A DNA stretch of 7,225 nucleotides from JBMTVN01 sp046047235 (GTDB taxonomy: Bacteria > Verrucomicrobiota > Verrucomicrobiia > Limisphaerales > JAHDYP01): the NCBI GenBank assembly GCA_046047235.1, contig JBJOII010000176.1:1-7225 (forward strand), written 5' to 3'. Within the stretch, counting starts at the first letter, position 1, and every line of letters begins with the position of its first letter. Both the position numbers and the translations under genes were made by a program. The notes beneath the pieces were generated by a model. The model did no database searches. It was not told where the DNA came from and saw only the letters and a list, made by a program, of their open reading frames with translations. Below, one piece after another: positions 5,983 through 7,225 of the stretch.

Positions 5983-6980
5983 GGCTTTAGGAGGATGGAG
6001 TGCAATTCCCGAGCGGCAGCCAACCCTGATAGTGCGGCTCCCTCCACCTTGGCTCCGCCAAAAGCATCGCCGGCGAAGACGACCGGCTTTGGTTGGCGCA
6101 GGGCGAGGCAGGGGGTTGGATGGGTATGGAGCGGGTGACTATAGCGCCAGCGGTGGAGTTGGGTGTGAAGAGGGTGGCTGCCGAGCCAAGGCGATGCAGC
6201 GTTCAGCAGCAGAGTGGTGACCTCTTCTTCAGGAGTTTCCCAGTGCCGGGAACTAAAATCAGGTGCGGCATGGATCGTGACTGCAGAGCCGGGAGCGGTG
6301 GAGACGCCTTTGGTCGTGTTATCGGCCATCCAGGCCAGGGGTTCCTGCTGGAACCACATGCCACCGGGGGTGGGGAGTTTGCTGGGCAGGGGCAGGCTGA
6401 CCATCAGGGCGAGGCAGGGGGCGTATTGAATGCGTTCCAGGCAGAGGCGGATGTCATCGGGAAGTTGTGTCTGACCGGCATTCAACAGGGTTAGTGCCTG
6501 AGGCACGGGTGCGGTGAGGATCAGGCTGCGGGCATGAAGGGGGTCGGCTTGTTCCGTATTGATTGTCCAGCCCTGCCCGGTGGGGCGGATAGCGGTGGCT
6601 TTGGTTTTGAGCGCGATATCCAACTCCTTTGCCAGCAGCTTGGGGATGGCGGTCATGGAGGGTGCCCCGCGGTATCGGGGGAGATCGGTGGAGCGGGGTT
6701 CACCAGTTTGGAGGTGGAAGCCATCGCTCCAATGTTGTGCGACGCCGGCATGCGCCCATTTCTCGACGAGCGCTCGAAAGGCGGGGTTTTGGGTGGAGAA
6801 ATATTGGGCGCCGTGGTCGAAGGTGCCGTGGTCTGACCTGCGGGTGGCCATGCGACCGCCGACGCCGCGTGCTTTATCAACGACTTTGACCGTTAGTCCT
6901 TGAGACTGGAGGTGCTGTGCTGCGAGAAGGCCGGTGATGCCGGCCCCGAGAACTAGGACATCTGAACTGTTTGTCACCAT
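5979..6980 (-). CDS. Renalase-like NAD(P)/FAD-dependent oxidoreductase
   Basis: The 333-residue flavoprotein has an N-terminal Rossmann dinucleotide site 'VLGAGITG' (residues 10-17), an acidic residue at the end of the second strand (D35) and the 'RGVGGRMATRR' motif (38-48). The signature 'FDHGAQYFS' (54-62) is characteristic of the renalase/COG3380 family. Near the C-terminus, 'VVFAGDAFGGAKVEGAALSG' (300-319) completes the FAD site with D305. Characterised renalases, human and bacterial, oxidise misreduced isomers of NAD(P)H back to NAD(P)+. The same activity is inferred here, and a general amine-oxidase-like role cannot be excluded. The protein is cytoplasmic, with no signal peptide. ATG at 6980 was chosen because the Rossmann strand begins seven residues later. 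A TTG at 7019 would add 13 residues without known function. Neither start has a clear Shine-Dalgarno site. The gene is first in a - strand pair with the glycohydrolase-like gene. Confidence 0.87.
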   Translation of the reverse strand: MVTNSSDVLVLGAGITGLLAAQHLQSQGLTVKVVDKARGVGGRMATRRSDHGTFDHGAQYFSTQNPAFRALVEKWAHAGVAQHWSDGFHLQTGEPRSTDLPRYRGAPSMTAIPKLLAKELDIALKTKATAIRPTGQGWTINTEQADPLHARSLILTAPVPQALTLLNAGQTQLPDDIRLCLERIQYAPCLALMVSLPLPSKLPTPGGMWFQQEPLAWMADNTTKGVSTAPGSAVTIHAAPDFSSRHWETPEEEVTTLLLNAASPWLGSHPLHTQLHRWRYSHPLHTHPTPCLALRQPKPVVFAGDAFGGAKVEGAALSGLAAARELHSILLKP

Positions 6981-6982
6981 GA

Positions 6983-6997
6983 TAACCGGACAGGTTA
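6983..6997. promoter_or_regulatory. Palindrome just upstream of the oxidoreductase start
   Basis: TAACC (6983-6987) and GGTTA (6993-6997) are inverted around five bases, ending two bases before the ATG at 6980 on the - strand. A site here could be a repressor operator or a small hairpin limiting ribosome access. The arms are only five bases, so chance is possible. Confidence 0.2.
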
Positions 6998-7067
6998 CAG
7001 CGCCTTTGGCATTGTGCAAAAGGAATGGGAGCAGGGCGGGAGTCGGGGGTCAGAGGGCAAAGCTCAG

Positions 7068-7128
7068 AGCGGGAAGCGCAAAGCGGGAAGCGGGAAGCGC
7101 GTAGGGCATAGCGCATAGGGCATAGCGC
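7068..7128. repeat. Short tandem-repeat cluster
   Basis: AGCGGGAAG occurs at 7068, 7082 and 7089, with AGCGGGAAGCGC complete at 7068-7079 and 7089-7100. A second unit, TAGGGCATAGCGC, is repeated at 7102-7114 and 7116-7128 with a period of 14. The region is purine-rich on the + strand and lies upstream of the - strand gene pair. No protein reading seems meaningful here. Confidence 0.7.
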
Positions 7129-7137
7129 TGAGGGCGG

Positions 7138-7158
7138 GAATTCGCCTGCGGCGAATTC
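7138..7158. repeat. Perfect hairpin palindrome
   Basis: GAATTCGCC (7138-7146) and GGCGAATTC (7150-7158) are perfect inverted arms around a three-base loop (TGC). It lies directly after the tandem cluster. No T-run follows on either strand, so it looks more like a REP-type intergenic palindrome than a terminator. It may form an RNA hairpin if transcribed. Confidence 0.6.
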
Positions 7159-7160
7159 AG

Positions 7161-7196
7161 GAGCTGGGAGTTGGTAGCTAGTAGCTGGGGGACAGG
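7161..7196. repeat. Second copy of the dispersed repeat
   Basis: GAGCTGGGAG, then CTAGTAGCTGGG (7178-7189) and GGACAGG (7190-7196), match the copy at 4948-4974 with one base change in the first block and no spacer between the blocks. The AGCTGGG/AGCTAG units look like a simple-sequence family of intergenic repeats. Confidence 0.4.
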
Positions 7197-7225
7197 CGCT
7201 GCGCGCAAATGCAGTGATCGCCTCC

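Noticed and set aside
5989..5997. AGGAGG followed by ATG on the + strand, resembling a strong ribosome binding site
   Set aside because: It lies inside the coding end of the - strand oxidoreductase and the ATG is too close to the purine block for normal spacing.
5719..6138. Open frame on the + strand opposite the junction of the two - strand genes
   Set aside because: Both - strand frames here carry clear family motifs and a coupled stop/start, and this translation resembles no known protein.
6877..7116. 79-codon open frame on the - strand reading through the tandem repeats
   Set aside because: Its N-terminal part is just translated repeat DNA and its end overlaps the oxidoreductase start in another frame.
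7068..7128. Possible CRISPR array
   Set aside because: The units are 9-13 bases with almost no spacer between them, far too short for CRISPR repeats.

Overview
The window comes from a GC-rich bacterium, most likely a member of the Verrucomicrobiota. The best clue is the C-terminal domain of the first gene, a short beta-rich module ending in 'HRFYRV' that is typical of large secreted proteins in that phylum. The order of the genes and the palindrome-rich spacers fit this, but genus and species cannot be read from the sequence.

Layout. The + strand carries three genes. (1) Positions 1-1287 hold the 3' part of a large secreted beta-helix protein cut by the window edge. (2) Positions 1452-2393 encode an exported protein that reads as a six-bladed beta-propeller. 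(3) Positions 2642-4906 encode dihydroxy-acid dehydratase (IlvD) of branched-chain amino acid synthesis. The - strand carries a two-gene unit read from right to left: a renalase-like FAD oxidoreductase (6980-5979), then an ADP-ribosylglycohydrolase-like protein (5982-4948), joined by an ATGA stop/start overlap. The two strands converge at a strong GC-rich hairpin (4912-4938).

The most unusual object is IlvD. It is 754 residues, against about 560 for the normal enzyme. The extra ~195 residues sit in one block at the junction of the two catalytic domains, and the middle of the block reads as an NTF2-like/SnoaL-like ligand-binding fold. The frame is open throughout and the catalytic motifs on both sides are intact, so this looks like a true domain insertion. 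It could be a built-in sensor or a structural module.

The second point of interest is the coupled - strand pair. Renalase-family enzymes act on aberrant reduced nicotinamide dinucleotides and ADP-ribosylglycohydrolases act on ADP-ribosyl bonds, so the pair may form a small NAD-related repair or turnover unit. The hydrolase has lost both standard metal-binding motifs (TDDT and DxDT), so its chemistry is uncertain.

The spacers hold a possible promoter and a possible leader peptide upstream of ilvD, a short tandem-repeat and palindrome cluster at 7068-7158, and a dispersed repeat found both at the 3' end of the hydrolase gene and near the right edge. G exceeds C on the + strand even inside the - strand genes, which suggests a replication-strand bias.
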